Shown here in pieces: positions 35,701-47,557 of a stretch of DNA of 64,000 nucleotides. The position numbers and the translations under genes were made by a program. Each line of letters begins with the position of its first letter. Within the stretch, counting starts at the first letter, position 1. The DNA lies in NCBI GenBank assembly GCA_032622095.1, contig CP136069.1:70395319-70459318 (forward strand). Direction: 5' to 3'. The notes beneath the pieces are model-generated. The model was not told where the DNA came from. It was given only the letters and a program-made list of their open reading frames with translations, and did no database searches. Origin of the DNA: Siphonodentalium dalli. Its lineage: Eukaryota > Mollusca > Scaphopoda > Gadilida > Siphonodentaliidae.

Positions 35701-36182
35701 TGTTGAGATTTCCATTAAAATCACCCATGAAAATCACTTGCCCAAGGACAGAGTAAATATCGCGAACGTCCTTTGGCTTCTGCAGGTATTCTTTGTAAAA
35801 GGTGTCAGTGTAGTTCGTTGAGGGGAAGTAGACCTGAAATATATACCAAAATGTGCTATCTGAAATTTTAAATTGGATACCACATATCCTGTCATCATTT
35901 AAATCGAGAATTGTGATGCAATCATTGTATTTTGCTTTCCACATTAACAATACTCCATGCACCTTTGAATCTACCTCGTTGCATTGGCAAACGTTGTGAG
36001 CAATCGCATACCACGTGATAACTGTAATTAGAGTTTATGGTATTGATGATGTGAGCATTGTGATTGTGTAGCCAGTGCTCCGACACTCCACATATGTCTA
36101 TATCAAGTTCTCTAAAAATTTCACTCAGATACAAAGTAATGGACAAAAGACCAGTGCAGTTCCACGTTAAGAAATTCAACAT
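32717..36182 (-). pseudogene. LINE ORF2: endonuclease + reverse transcriptase (copy 2, frameshifted)
   Basis: Starts MLNFLTWNCTGL, with the catalytic Asn, and continues to GVSEHWL (catalytic Glu), MGDFNGN, IDHILIS and SNHRPIF. The RT region has FDNYRTITLLP, SCFLDTRKAFDTVW, GTKQGSILSPLF and QADDMTLLS. The C-terminus has CHLC...HVIIHC. Three frameshifts break it: near 35965 (after QRGRFKG), near 35660 (after EFAKCIQ) and near 34360 (after GFQKGVSS). So the protein is inactive as it stands, though each segment is well conserved with copy 1. Confidence 0.85.
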
Positions 36183-36278
36183 TTTGAGTTATTATAATTA
36201 AATTTGAATGATGAAAGAATTTGATTGGCATCCTCTTTAAAATAACGACTGTCGGACATGTTCAGGTGATGTAAGCGT

Positions 36279-36932
36279 TCAGTTGTGAAACTGATCTCTA
36301 TATTGCCTATATGGGATCCAGTCAGAACAGGTTACAAATTTGGGCCAGCACTCTGGACCCTTACAAAACATGGCATCGTTCACATCAACGTTGATTCTGG
36401 CGGAGAGAACTCCGTTGCCGCGCAAACGGAACATACGAACTACAGTGAACTTAACATTCATGTCAAACATATAGTGAGCCAAAGTCTCGGCAGAAAAATG
36501 GTCTGGAATGTACGAAACAAAGAGGCGTGTAGTGTCTAGAGGATATTCGTTTGAAGTGCGGTATACATCCGCATCGTCTCTCCTGCTTTCGGGCTCTGAG
36601 TTTCGACGTCTATCATTTCTTTTCTCGTTACGTTTCCCTCCACGATTAACGCGCATCCAGCCGATGTCCTGCTCTTCCTCGTCATCACGCATTTGCTGAT
36701 AGTCAGTGTTGTCACCAGTGCTCTCACGAAAAGACGTAGAGTTGTCTCGCTTGGATTGTGAACGATAGGAAGACCAGTCTGTTGAAGTTTTGTGTTCATG
36801 TTCCCATGTTTGTTCGTTGTTGCCTGTGGGGAACTCTGGATAGTCACTATTGTAGTTGTCGTTGGTGTGATCCTGGGTGGTATCATCAAATTCACCACTT
36901 ACATTTCTCTCTGATGCTAGGTTTACTACCAC
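36279..36932 (-). CDS. LINE ORF1 protein (nucleic-acid-binding, RRM-like)
   Basis: 217 codons, uninterrupted, starting 13 bp from the element end. Residues 1-90 are acidic and polar. Residues 93-125 are Arg/Lys-rich (MRVNRGGKRNEKRNDRRR), likely RNA-binding. Residues 134-200 (TTRLFVSYIPDHFSAETLAH and on) have the look of an RRM-like fold. LINE ORF1 proteins coat the element RNA. The RRM reading is inference; no CCHC knuckle is present. Confidence 0.65.
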   Translation of the reverse strand: MVVNLASERNVSGEFDDTTQDHTNDNYNSDYPEFPTGNNEQTWEHEHKTSTDWSSYRSQSKRDNSTSFRESTGDNTDYQQMRDDEEEQDIGWMRVNRGGKRNEKRNDRRRNSEPESRRDDADVYRTSNEYPLDTTRLFVSYIPDHFSAETLAHYMFDMNVKFTVVRMFRLRGNGVLSARINVDVNDAMFCKGPECWPKFVTCSDWIPYRQYRDQFHN

Positions 36933-36945
36933 CTCCTCTATGTGG

Positions 36946-37493
36946 GCACATCATTATTCCGCGGTAATGTCGGTAATAGCTGGGCATAACTATGCTTTGA
37001 CAGTATACGTAAGCCATGAACGTGTTTAAAACACGAGGTAGTGTAACTGTATGCATGCAGGTCCATCATAGGGTAGCACACAATTCGCACTCAATATACC
37101 AGTGCAATCATTCGCGATAGCACTATATATAGGACTTCCTATAAAGATATGATACAGTGCTAATCTTTATACAAATGAATTTATATGCTGCCTTTGTCCA
37201 CGTTGGTCATAAAACTGAATATGTTATTTGCTTCTGGTATTGTATTATACTGATGTTTCAGTTTGTAACATACGTTACCATGGTATGTGTGTGGCGGCAG
37301 CTTAATTTTGGAAGAAGAGTCCGCGAATAAACAGATTTCTCAATGTTACTTGAAAGAATGAATCTTCGAATATACCGTGGAAGAAAACATTTGGCACAAA
37401 CCATAAATATGATTAAATGAATGGAAACGAATTATGAAGCAATACAATAGGCTACTTAATTATTATCAAATGTAAGCAATTATTATTTGTATA
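36946..37493 (+). repeat. 548-bp direct repeat flanking LINE copy 2 (right)
   Basis: Counterpart of 31791-32338, directly abutting the 5' end of the minus-strand LINE. Together they look like a target-site duplication of exceptional length. Confidence 0.95.
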
Positions 37494-37850
37494 GCGTTTT
37501 GATCCTGATCATATGGAATCGTGTATGCTTGTGACTTAATTATGTTTGATTTTCTGACTGCTGCCCATCTTACAAAATTAATATAAAGTAGATGTGATAC
37601 CGCTAAATGGTTCAATACCGATGTAAACCATCCCCTACCGACGTGTGTCCACTGGTAACGCATGTTACAATAGGGAAAACACACGATTTTTCATCGATAC
37701 ATTCCAGGTACCATATCAATGTACTCGAAAGAGCAATGATGCCAATATTACATATTTAGTTTCAACATAACTCTGGCATGCATAAACGAACATTATTGAA
37801 CGATACTATTGATTTTGAATTTTCTCGATTTTCGTTCCTCAAATGCACCG
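37494..37850. other. No recognised gene
   Basis: Includes one GGTAACGCATGTTAC variant near 37656. Otherwise nothing supported. Confidence 0.4.
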
Positions 37851-37918
37851 ATTTGCTGAGAATGGACCCATAGCTAACAGACAACCAGACAAACAGAAGT
37901 CCCAAAATATATAGTAGA
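37851..37918 (-). mobile_element. 5' end of a Helitron X-like element (fragment)
   Basis: On the minus strand, starting right after the CTAG at 37919-37922, the sequence TCTACTATATATTTTGGGAC matches the start of family X in the array at 42.3-58.8 kb. So a head-to-tail Y-then-X junction is preserved here too. Confidence 0.6.
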
Positions 37919-38440
37919 CTAGCAGGTGACCCGACTTCGTCCGGGCTTTGACCTTGAATTGACCATTTTGAAGGTCAATGCCAGGTCGGAGTCACGATTT
38001 GACCCGTCCAAAACACTCCCCGGACAAAAGCATCCCTAGGTATCAAATTTTGTCGAAATCCGTCAGTTTACCCGATTTGACCTAGAATTGAAAAAATTTA
38101 AGGTCAAGCTCAGGTCGGGGTCACAATTTGACTGGTCCACGAGACTTCCCGGACAAAAGTGCCCATAGGTAGCAAGTTTGCACTTAATCGGTAGGGCCGT
38201 TTTCGAGTCTATAACGGACACACACATACATATATATCATTTGTGGGTACCCGTTTCAAGGTGAAGGTCACCTCGGGAGGAAAAACTGACCCGATGAAAT
38301 TCTCCCCCATTCCTAGGAACCCTAAGTACGAACACAGACATAAGGATCACACATCACGCTCATGTATGGACACAGCCACGCTCTTTATTAACGACACTGC
38401 GGATACGAACACTCTTCAACTATCATGCTAGAAATTTAGT
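37919..38440 (-). mobile_element. Helitron (family Y) remnant
   Basis: The minus-strand 3' end is intact: CCCGGACGAAGTCGGG, then TCACCTGCTAG, followed by T. The interior has TGACCTTGA words and a GACAAAAGT repeat. The expected 5' TCTATTATATATTTTGG end is missing; the sequence passes into ACGACACTGCGGATACGAAC, shared with the 14617-15390 remnant. Confidence 0.7.
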
Positions 38441-39670
38441 CCAAATCTGTTTTCGCCTGAAAATTGGCACACTTGGCAGTTGCCCCACCCCACGCACAAA
38501 CACCATATACAAGTGTTCTCGACAGAGGTCGGTAACCGGGGCGTCTTGGACAACTTAAGGGGAGACGCACGTATTGCATAAATCCAGCCAAAAATGGCAA
38601 GAAATTTCATATCATCATCTTCATTGTATATAGAATCTGAGCAATTATTAAGAGACAATAAAAACAATGGATTTTAATACAATTGAGATGTTGAACACAT
38701 TATTTTCCTTGTTGTCCCTTTCGGTACCAAGAACTGCTAATTAATAATTTCACACATATTTTTAATTGCATAATATACTGTAGCATCATATTCCAATATA
38801 TTAAAATGAAGGATAAAGCAGTCACAAAAGCTCCAGCCCAATTATGCAAACACATATTGACATGCAGTGTGGCCCACTCAAGCGTGGAGTAATCAACTGG
38901 AATTATTCCCCAGTGTTGAGAGATTTGTCAGCTTTAACTTGGTTTCGAATCCATGACCCAGAACTCACCTCAGCCAAATATTTCATTGATCAACAGACAT
39001 GATATACTTGAACAATCTCAAATAAAAAAATATATTTATGGGTAATTGCCTTTCTAATTAAAAATTTCACGAATCAAGACCAATTAAGTTTTAAGTTTCC
39101 TCTCATGCTCTTCGGGCAGGATATCATGATATATGAACTGCACTTGGTGCCGTCAAACAGTGAAATTTAAAAAACATATTTTTCATGCCATAAAGTAATG
39201 TTAATGAGGTTATGATATCGATTGATGGTTCTTAAATATTGTGTCACAATAAACGCTTGTACTAAATTTCACAAAGAAAATCCATTTTGAAATACCAGGA
39301 AATGTTGGCAAAACGTGGGTCTGACCCTTAAATTGGTCGACCGAGAGCAGCTTGTGGTATTATAGTTCGTTCTTGTCATTCGAGGAGTCTGATCGAGGTA
39401 TTGTAAGCCACCCGTATGAAAAAGTACGTGGGTATACTACCCTCGTATACTAGCCAGTGTATAACCCTTATATACCTGGGTACTCTCCTATGTAGCTATA
39501 TTATATATCAGCATATTATCCTTGTGCCACAGTATCCTACCCACGTACCAAACATGGTGTATCAGAGTACACTGTGGATTGTTCCCAGTACATATAGTTA
39601 GTGTTCACAATACCGCAATATACCACGTTATACCACAGTAAACCTTAGTTTATGGTCTTTGCCTATCTAT
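38441..39670. other. No recognised feature
   Basis: AT-rich, non-coding. The stretch 39400-39640 is rich in TATACC/GTATAC words but no clear repeat unit was resolved. Confidence 0.4.
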
Positions 39671-39936
39671 GGGCGTTAACCCCGCAGGGAAAGCGCGGAC
39701 ATAAGTTTGTGAAGTAGAAGTATGTGACTATCCCCAATGTTTGTCCGTTTTAAATGAGATACGGCGACAAGCAGATTGCCCCAAAAATACCATATTTGAG
39801 GGCCCACAACTCTGGTATTTCTACTCAGATTTAAAGAAATCTTTCGTGGCACATGCTCAGCTTTCTCAGAGAAGCCATACACAAAAATGGACGAGTTTCG
39901 GTGTGGGCGTTAACTCCGCAGGGAAAGCGCGGACAC
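39671..39936 (+). repeat. Direct repeat GGGCGTTAAC(C/T)CCGCAGGGAAAG, two copies
   Basis: About 32 bp at 39671-39702 recurs at 39905-39936 with two or three differences, 234 bp apart. Confidence 0.75.
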
Positions 39937-40367
39937 AATTTTTTATGCCCGTGGTCAGTAGGCCACATCGATGTGTGCATATGGTCCAATTTTCGATGCT
40001 CTGCTCCTCATAAGTTTCGAGATAGTAATTTCCCACAGTCGGCATAGTGCATGAGTACTAACATCAGTTTCTCTCACCCGAACAAGACCATAATATGTTG
40101 CAAAAGTGTGGAGTATAATATTAATAATAGTGAAAAATAATCGTAAAAGAGAATTCGCGTTCCTACTCCCATTAGTTTCTAAGTATTTCCAATTAAACGG
40201 AAAACGGCCCCAATAGAAAAAACAATATACTTTCTTGGTCACACCATGGAAGCATAATAAAAGCATCCCTCCCACAGTGAATTAAAACAAAAATTGCCTG
40301 AGAACTGAACCTCTTTTTTTTGGGCATTATATATGAACATAAATACACGTGGGCCTACATTTATACG
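39937..40367. other. No recognised feature
   Basis: Non-coding. Confidence 0.4.
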
Positions 40368-41386
40368 AGCAGCGTGAATTCCGTTACCTATTCCTTATTA
40401 AAAAAAATTGGGAAAATGTGGCAAATGACCATGGCAACGTCTTAAGTAAGGCGAGACGAAATTTCCTGTGAAAAAAAATCCGGGGAAAAAGTTCAAAAAT
40501 GCCTCGAAAATAGGCAAAGTCCGAACATAAACGGAAATAGTGCGAAACAAGTGCGGGGTCATTAATAGCCCAAAACTTTTGGGCCGAAAAAGTGGGTCGA
40601 ATTTCAGTTTTTGCTCGGTCGGGAAAATTTCGGAAAATGTGGTAAACTGTCCCATGTTCAAAAATGGCCACCTGGGCCGAACTTTTTGGGCCGAGTCCAA
40701 AGAAGTGGGTCAAATAGAAATTCCCGCTCTGATCGGCAAGTAAATTTTGGGGAAATGTGGCAAATGACCATGGCAACGTATTCAGTAAGGTGAGACGAAA
40801 TTTCCTGTGAAAAAAAATCCGGGAAAAAAGTTCAAAAATGCCTCGAAAATATGCAAAGTTCGAAAATAAACGGAAATTGGCCAAAACAAGTCCCTGAATG
40901 GCCCCTGAAAATCTTTTGGGCCGGGTCCGAAAAAGTGGGCCGAATTTCAGTTTTCGCTCTGCTCGGTCGGGAAAATTTCGGAAAATTTTGCAAATGACCC
41001 CAAATTCGCAAGTGGCCAGCTGAGCGAGAAATTTTGGGCCGAAAATATTTTGGGTCCAGTTTGACAAAGTGATCCAAGAAAAAAGACACGAACTTGTGTT
41101 CTGTCAGATTTTTTTTGGAAAATGTGCATGTGCATATTATGTCCCAAATTCGTAAGTTGCCAGCTATGCAAAGTATTTGGGACGAACATATAATTCGAAC
41201 TATTTCCGTTTATTTTCGGACTTTGCCTATTTTCGGGCATTTTTTATCTTTTTTCCCGGATTTGTTTTCCACAGGAAATTTCGTCTCGCCTTACTTAAGA
41301 CGTTGCCATGGTCATTTGCCACATTTTCCCAAATTTTTTGAATAAGGAATAATGAATAAGGAATAAGAAACGGAATTCACGCTGCT
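40368..41386. mobile_element. Foldback/MITE with about 170-bp inverted ends and a 339-bp internal tandem repeat
   Basis: AGCAGCGTGAATTCCGTT at the left end is mirrored at 41369-41386. Inverted pairing continues through CAAATGACCATGGCAACGTC, GGCGAGACGAAATTTCCTGT and CGGAAATAG. The interior repeats the same block at 40422 and 40761 (period 339). The 227-codon frame on the minus strand (41067-40384) exists only because this AT-poor repeat is open; it carries the internal duplication and no known domain. Confidence 0.85.
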
Positions 41387-42234
41387 ATGTATTTTATGTC
41401 TTATGTTTGCGTGACGTCTACAATCATTAAATTGTGTTTGAATAATTTCCACGTGTTCACCATTGATTACAAAGTATACGATTTCATTGAATGAATAAAT
41501 GGCTGGAATAAACAATCAATCAATACAGTTCTGTCCACTACATTACACCAAACGCCATCAATAGTGACATATTACGACATGGATACACTCGCAATGCAAT
41601 TAATGCCATGATACTTTGAACATATGGTTTCCAAACTTATAGTTAAAGTATTGTATTCTAAAACTAGTCTAACAATGGGGATGTTATATAGCGTTTGGAA
41701 TATGTCACTATATATATACCAAGCTAGTAAAAGTCACATGTACAAAACTTATTTGGACTATAACGGCATCTTATATTTAACTTACCAGAAAACTGCATGA
41801 AATGCAAAGGGAATGAGTAATAAGGTGGAGGAAAACATGACCACGCCAGGAAAAGTGAAACGGAGATAAAACTCAGTGGCACTCCTTATATGATAACGTT
41901 TATAATCGGGTCACCTCAAGTCATGCTACACACATATAATCGCAGAATAACAAACTACACATATACACTATACCATGCAGTGCCACCTAATTCGCATCGC
42001 GTTAGATATAAAAATATATCTAATCCGGCCCAGATTAACTATTAATTAATATACTAATCGGACACCAGGGAACATTTGGGTACGATTATATATAAAACCC
42101 GAATATCTGCGCTAATCCGGAACGATGATAACTCTATAAATAACGTACTTGGACTAAATAACGGAGAGTTGTATATGAAAGAATAACACAACACCACACG
42201 TCCTAATATCAATCTTAATATATCTTTATTAAAA
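41387..42234. other. No recognised gene
   Basis: AT-rich; two TTAGATAT/ATATCTAA hairpins (near 42003). Confidence 0.4.
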
Positions 42235-42342
42235 CTAGTGATCCTGCACGGGTATCCCTCCGGCTCCCCTGGGGTTGGGATTAGATATTAAACAATATCT
42301 AATCACCCATCGATCCGAGTAAGCTTGTATTTATTTATGTAA
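42235..42342 (-). mobile_element. Possible 3' end of another Helitron family (minus strand)
   Basis: On the minus strand GGGATACCC, 11 nt, then CTAG followed by T repeats the hairpin-spacer-CTAG layout of the neighbouring families. An ATTAGATATT/AATATCTAAT hairpin is also present (42282-42307). The rest of the element may be interrupted by the array that begins at 42343. Confidence 0.4.
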
Positions 42343-43491
42343 TCTATCTATCTATACTATATATTTTGAGACTTCCGTATATATATGTGTGTGTGGGTAC
42401 TTCATAGAATCCGAAACGCGTGTACAGATGGAGCTCAAATTTTGTATGTAAGTGTTAAATCTCACCGACACCGCCGTGGTCGCGATTTGGAGAAGCTCAG
42501 AGCACCCTTTATCCACTCCAAAATCACCGCAAAGGCACGGCGGGGGTTAATCAAGTGATTATTTAATGAGCGTTTGTTTTTGACGCATCGCTATAAAGAG
42601 CGTCTGTTTCCCATTCAACGTTATCAGCATCGGCAGAGTTATACGGGGAAATTGAGTGCATTTCCTATGTGGGGAGATTTATTGGATGCCATACTCTTAC
42701 AACATCATTGTTATAGTATGTATGACACTTAGGTCAGGGCTTAGGGGGTAGTTATAGGCATAATGCTTCTCAGAAATCCCGGTTACAAACCAACACTCAC
42801 AATTTCGTATCACAATCGGCACTTCGGGGTTAATAGCGTTGATATATAAAGAGCGTTAGTTTTCCGCAGTGTCTATATAAAGAGCGTCGTTTTCGCTATC
42901 TACTTATCTGTATGACGGGCAATTCAATGCAATGTTATCGCTCGAAATATTGTGCAGAGAGAGAAGCGTTTGTTTCAATGCAATACCGGATTCGACATCA
43001 AGCGTGAACGTTATCGCTCGAAATGCTCGAAATATTATGCAGAGAGATTGCCTGTCGTTCCTAGGAACGGGGGACATGTTTACAATTCAACAAAACGTTA
43101 CGGGATTCAACAAAACGTTATCGCTCGAAATGTTTAGGACGGGTACCATGAATTAACTCATTGAAAGTCGTTCCTAGGAAGGGGGATTTCATTGACCCGC
43201 TCGAAATAGCTCGAAATATTATGCAGAGAGATTTCACGACGGGATTCAACAAAACGTTATCGCTCGAAATGTTTAGGACGGGTACCATGAATTAACTCAT
43301 TGAAAGTCGTTCCAAGGAAGGGGGATTCATCGGATTTTTCCTCCAGAAACCAAAAAAAATTAACAATAAAAAAAACAATTAAATTATAAAAAAACAATTA
43401 AATATTAAAAAATTGAAAAAATACATAAATTAAATTAAAAAAACATTAAATTAATATTAAAATTTAAAAAATCTATATCTATATTTGCGAA

Positions 43492-43538
<47 letters not shown>

Positions 43539-46500
43539 GTTCTATAGAAATTCACAGGGGACCATCTAGATGATGCCAAAGGGGTCTACTAGGAGTAGCT
43601 TTTTACGAGAAAGATAATGGTCGGGGTTAGAATTTTCTAAAGTGACGCCGTTGTTGTCAGGGGCAGAAAAAGGGGAGGGGCAGAAAAAAAATTTGTCGCC
43701 GATTTCCACTTATATATAATCATCCCCATAATATGAGGAATCTAATGGGGTGGTTTAAGTATGGCAAAAGTCGCGCCGTTCGCGTCAGGGGTGCCCGGAA
43801 GGGGGGGGGGGCAGATTTTGTTTTCTGTCGCCGATTGCCACGAAACTTACATATAATCATCCCCATTATATGAAGAATCCAACGGTGTGGTTTAAATATG
43901 TCAAAAGTGGCGTCGTTTGAGTCAAGGATGAACGGAAGGGGAGAGGGGCACCAAAATTGATAAAAAACTAATTTTAGCGCCGATTTCCACCAAATTGATA
44001 TATATTCTTCTTCGTGATACAAGGAATCTAATTGTGCGATTTAACAACGCCAAATTGTTGTTTTTGGATGAGAGATTGGGAGAGGTGGGCACTAAATTTG
44101 ATAATAAGTCGCCGATTGCCACCACACTTATACAAAATCATCCCCATGTTATGAGGAGTCTAATGGTGTGGCTTTTATCTGTCAAATATGGCCTCATTCG
44201 TGTCAGGGTTGCAGTGAAAGGGACAGGGGCACCAAAATTGATGCACAATTTTTTTAGCGCCAATTTTCACCAAATTGATACACGTTCTTATCCATGATAC
44301 GAGGAATCTAATCGTGATTTAAAGACGCCTTAGTGGTGATGTTTGGGTGAGAGATGGAGAGGGGAGGGATTGGCACCAAATTTGATAAAAAAAATAGTTT
44401 AGTCGCCGATTATCACCAAACTTATAAACAATCATCTCCATGATATCAGGAGTGTAATCGTGTGGTTTAAGGATGTCACAAGTGTATAGAGATGAGAGGG
44501 ACACAACAAATTATATCTATATGTTTAGTGCCGATTTCCACCAGATTGATACATATTCTTCTCCGTGATTTTACGAGGAATCTTATTGTGTGGTTTAGAT
44601 ACACCAAATCGGTGCCCTATGGGTGAGAGATATGGGGACCTTAAATTTGATACGAACTTGTATACTCGCCAATTTTCACCAATTTCATATATATGCATCT
44701 CTAATCTCTATTGAGTCTTAATGTGTGCAGCTTGAGTCCGAAATAGGGACAGGAGGGTCACCAAAACTGATACAAAATATTTTAGTACCATCAAATTCAG
44801 ACACGTTCTTCTCAAATGATACAAGAAATAAAATCGTGCTGTCTGTCTGTCTTTTTGTCTGTCTGTGTGCGTTCTATATATAACTTCACGCGGTACAATC
44901 GAGGTGGCACCAAGGCGTTCTAAGAGGGGTAACTTTTTACAAGGAAGATAATGGTGAGGGTTAAAATTTTCTAAAACGACGCTGTTGTTGGGAGGAGGGG
45001 AAATTAAAAATATATGGTGAAATAGTTTTGTCGCTGATTTCCGCCAAACGAATACATAATCACCTTCGCAACATGGCGTTGTTCGAGTCAGCGTTGCATC
45101 AACAATTTATTTAATAAACCAAATTCCACCAAATTCATACACGTTTTGCTCTAATGATATACCATGAATTAAATAACATTTGGTGTCGTTTGCGTCACGG
45201 ATGGCGAGCGGATATGCACTATCATTGATAAGATTGCTATTCGCCGATATCCACATATAAGTTATATACAGTCACCAGGCCATCTCCATATCATTTTAAG
45301 TAGTTGGGCGTTCACATTTCACAATCCCGACATATGGTGACCCACATAAGTCACTTGAACAATTATATCTTCTTAACAGTCATATTTATATGGGAATGGC
45401 AATCAAGGCATTCACACAATGAGCTAGCAAAAAGAGATAACTAGAAGAAGCATTAAACGTATATTTATCATTCTATTGAAGAGATACATATATTCGTGCA
45501 AACTGAGAGACCTCGAACCGTCAGAGGATTGCATATATATAATAACAAAATTTAGTCTGTTCCATTCAATACAGTTTCCACAAAAAGTTACAATTTGTCA
45601 AGAGATATGGAAGGCCTGTTCAAAAATAGTGGTCACAGTGTGCAGTCAAATATAGTTTCTTCTGATATACAAGAAAATGCAGTTAGTAGCACAAGACTTT
45701 TCAGGATCCTACCAATACTGACATCTGACAAGGGTTTTAGAACAGACTCATCGACTGACACATAAACAACTCAAAATATCGCTGTGCCTGGCACATGTAG
45801 CTGATATATTTGCGCAGCAACATTTCGTTTAAACTAAGAATATTTAGCCAATATATAGCACCATGAACAGAGGAGCACCTGGAAATTTCTTTGAAACATC
45901 TGTATCTTCGTGGAGATATGATAGCCAGGTGTCCTCGATATCTTAGTCCAACCCACTAGATTGATTGATACATCTCAATATGTAAAACCCAATTATCATC
46001 TTTTATCGAACTAATGTGTTTATGATGGTCATGTATCATATTATAACGTCTAATGTATACGCAGTTGTAAACAAATAAGTACTTCATTATTGGTGGAACG
46101 GATTAATCGCGATAAACAGAATGACAATTGACAAGCTGAGCCACTACTTATATTCCATGACTGTAATAATCATGAGTATACAATTTATGAGAAAACGTAT
46201 AACACTTTAAGCAAGAGCATTCTCTATTCTCAACAAATATCCACAGCATACATTAACCTGGGCAACGCCGGGTAACCCTGCTAGTATATAAATAAAAACA
46301 AAATAATTAAAAAAATGTCATCTTTCTGTTATGTTTCGGAAAAAATTCAGAAAACAAATATATTACATTTAAAAAACATTAAAATAATATTAAAATATCA
46401 TGTTAAAATTAAAAAAAAATATAAATAAAAACAAAATAATTAAAAAAATGTTATGTTTCGGAAAACATTCAGAAAAAAAATATATTACATTTAAAAAACA

Positions 46501-46563
46501 TTAGAATAATATTAAAATGTCATGTTTCGGACAAATGCCGCCGGTGGCGGGCTAACCTGCTAG
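42343..46563 (+). mobile_element. Helitron family X, array copy A (contains inserted Helitron H)
   Basis: Starts TCTATCTATCTATACTATAT and ends with the GCCGCC/GGCGGGC hairpin, TAACCTGCTAG, then T. It carries one 293-bp internal unit (42430-42714), a block of AACGTTATCGCTCGAAATG repeats, AT-rich sequence, and a 2.8-kb insertion (43472-46284). Non-coding: the short open frames are repeated word for word in copy B and show no family signal. Confidence 0.8.
43472..46284 (+). mobile_element. Helitron H inserted in X copy A, with a paralogous empty site
   Basis: Begins TCTATATCTATATTTGCG, with a (GTCT)n run, and ends CCTGGGCAACGCCGGG hairpin, TAACCCTG, CTAG. The flank is A before and T after. The empty site at 55464/55465 in copy C reads straight through AAAAATATATAAATAAA. 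So exactly 2,813 bp was inserted between A and T without duplication: the Helitron signature. The interior has CACCAAA(T/C)TGATA and CGCCGATT(T/G)CCAC words repeated about every 130 bp; no Rep/helicase. Confidence 0.9.
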
Positions 46564-47483
46564 TCTATCTATATCTATCTATTATATATTTTGGAAGATC
46601 TGTTTGTTTGTTTGTTTGTTTGTGTGTTTGTTTGTGTGTAATCGATGGACTCGAAAATGGCCCAGCCGATTTCGATGAAACTTGGTATGTGGGGGTATTT
46701 TCGGGTCAGGACCAACATAGGCCTATTAATTTGTCCGTGCGAGGTCAACTTTTCACGTGCCGAGGTCAAATCTGTTTTTACGCCGTTTTGCGCTAATATA
46801 TTTCAGTTCGGTGCTTACAAATCGATTCGAAACAGCGCGAATAATAACATGCCAGTCATAATAATGACAATATGAGAATCTTTCGTGTTTCCTCTTTCCA
46901 ACGATATATAATATGTATGTATCCGTTTTAGTTATCTGCCTCAATTATTAAGAAGAAGTGGTACGATCTTCTATCAGGGTAAAAACAATGCGTAACTTCT
47001 ATGACGTCGTTAGAGGTCATAAAGTTAGATCACGTTAACTCTTACCCGGCCGATGCATTTGACTGTTTCAGACGTCTTGGCGATATCTCGGGCACCGATG
47101 GTAATTTATCTTTACGTTGAAACTTGAGGCGCATTTATATACTTCAGTGGAAATCAAATCGGGTTAAACTGGCGGATTTTTACGGACGAAATTTGATGCA
47201 TAGGGTATCTCGGTATCCGCTGGGCCGATTTCCCGGTATCCGCTGGGCCGATTTCCACCATTTTTGGGGTGTTGGTGTTTGACCCCACCTGACCTTGACC
47301 TTCAAAATGGTCAATTCAAGGTCAAATCGGGTAAAACCGGATGGATTTCGACGGGTACTTTTGTCGGGTACTTTTGTTCGGGCACTGTGTTTTGGACGGG
47401 TCAAATCGTGACCCCACTTGACCTTGGCCTTCAAAATAGACAATTCAAGGTCAAAGCCCGGACGAAGTCGGGTCACCTTCTAT
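46564..47483 (+). mobile_element. Helitron family Y, array copy A
   Basis: Starts TCTATCTATATCTATCTATT right after the X terminus, with a (TTTG)n run. It ends CCCGGACGAAGTCGGG, TCACCTT, CTAT (CTAG mutated), abutting the next X start TACTATATATTTTGAG. It contains TGACCTTGA and related words. Same family as 11150-12263. Confidence 0.8.
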
Positions 47484-47557
47484 TACTATATATTTTGAGA
47501 CTTCCGTATATATATGTGTGTGTGGGTACTTCATAGAATCCAAAACGCGTGTACAGA

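Larger units (their letters stand above)
32339..36945 (-). mobile_element. Non-LTR retrotransposon (LINE), copy 2, probably full length
   Basis: A 4,607-bp element of the same family as 18958-23571, with ORF1, a 96-bp spacer, ORF2 and a short 3' UTR ending GGAGGAAATAAAGGC then (AT)n. The 5' end begins CCCACATAGAGGAGGTGG just upstream of the ORF1 start. Bracketed by 548-bp direct repeats. Confidence 0.9.

Noticed and set aside
40384-41067. 227-codon open frame, minus strand
   Set aside because: It lies wholly in a foldback element with internal 339-bp repeats; the protein repeats itself accordingly and has no domain.
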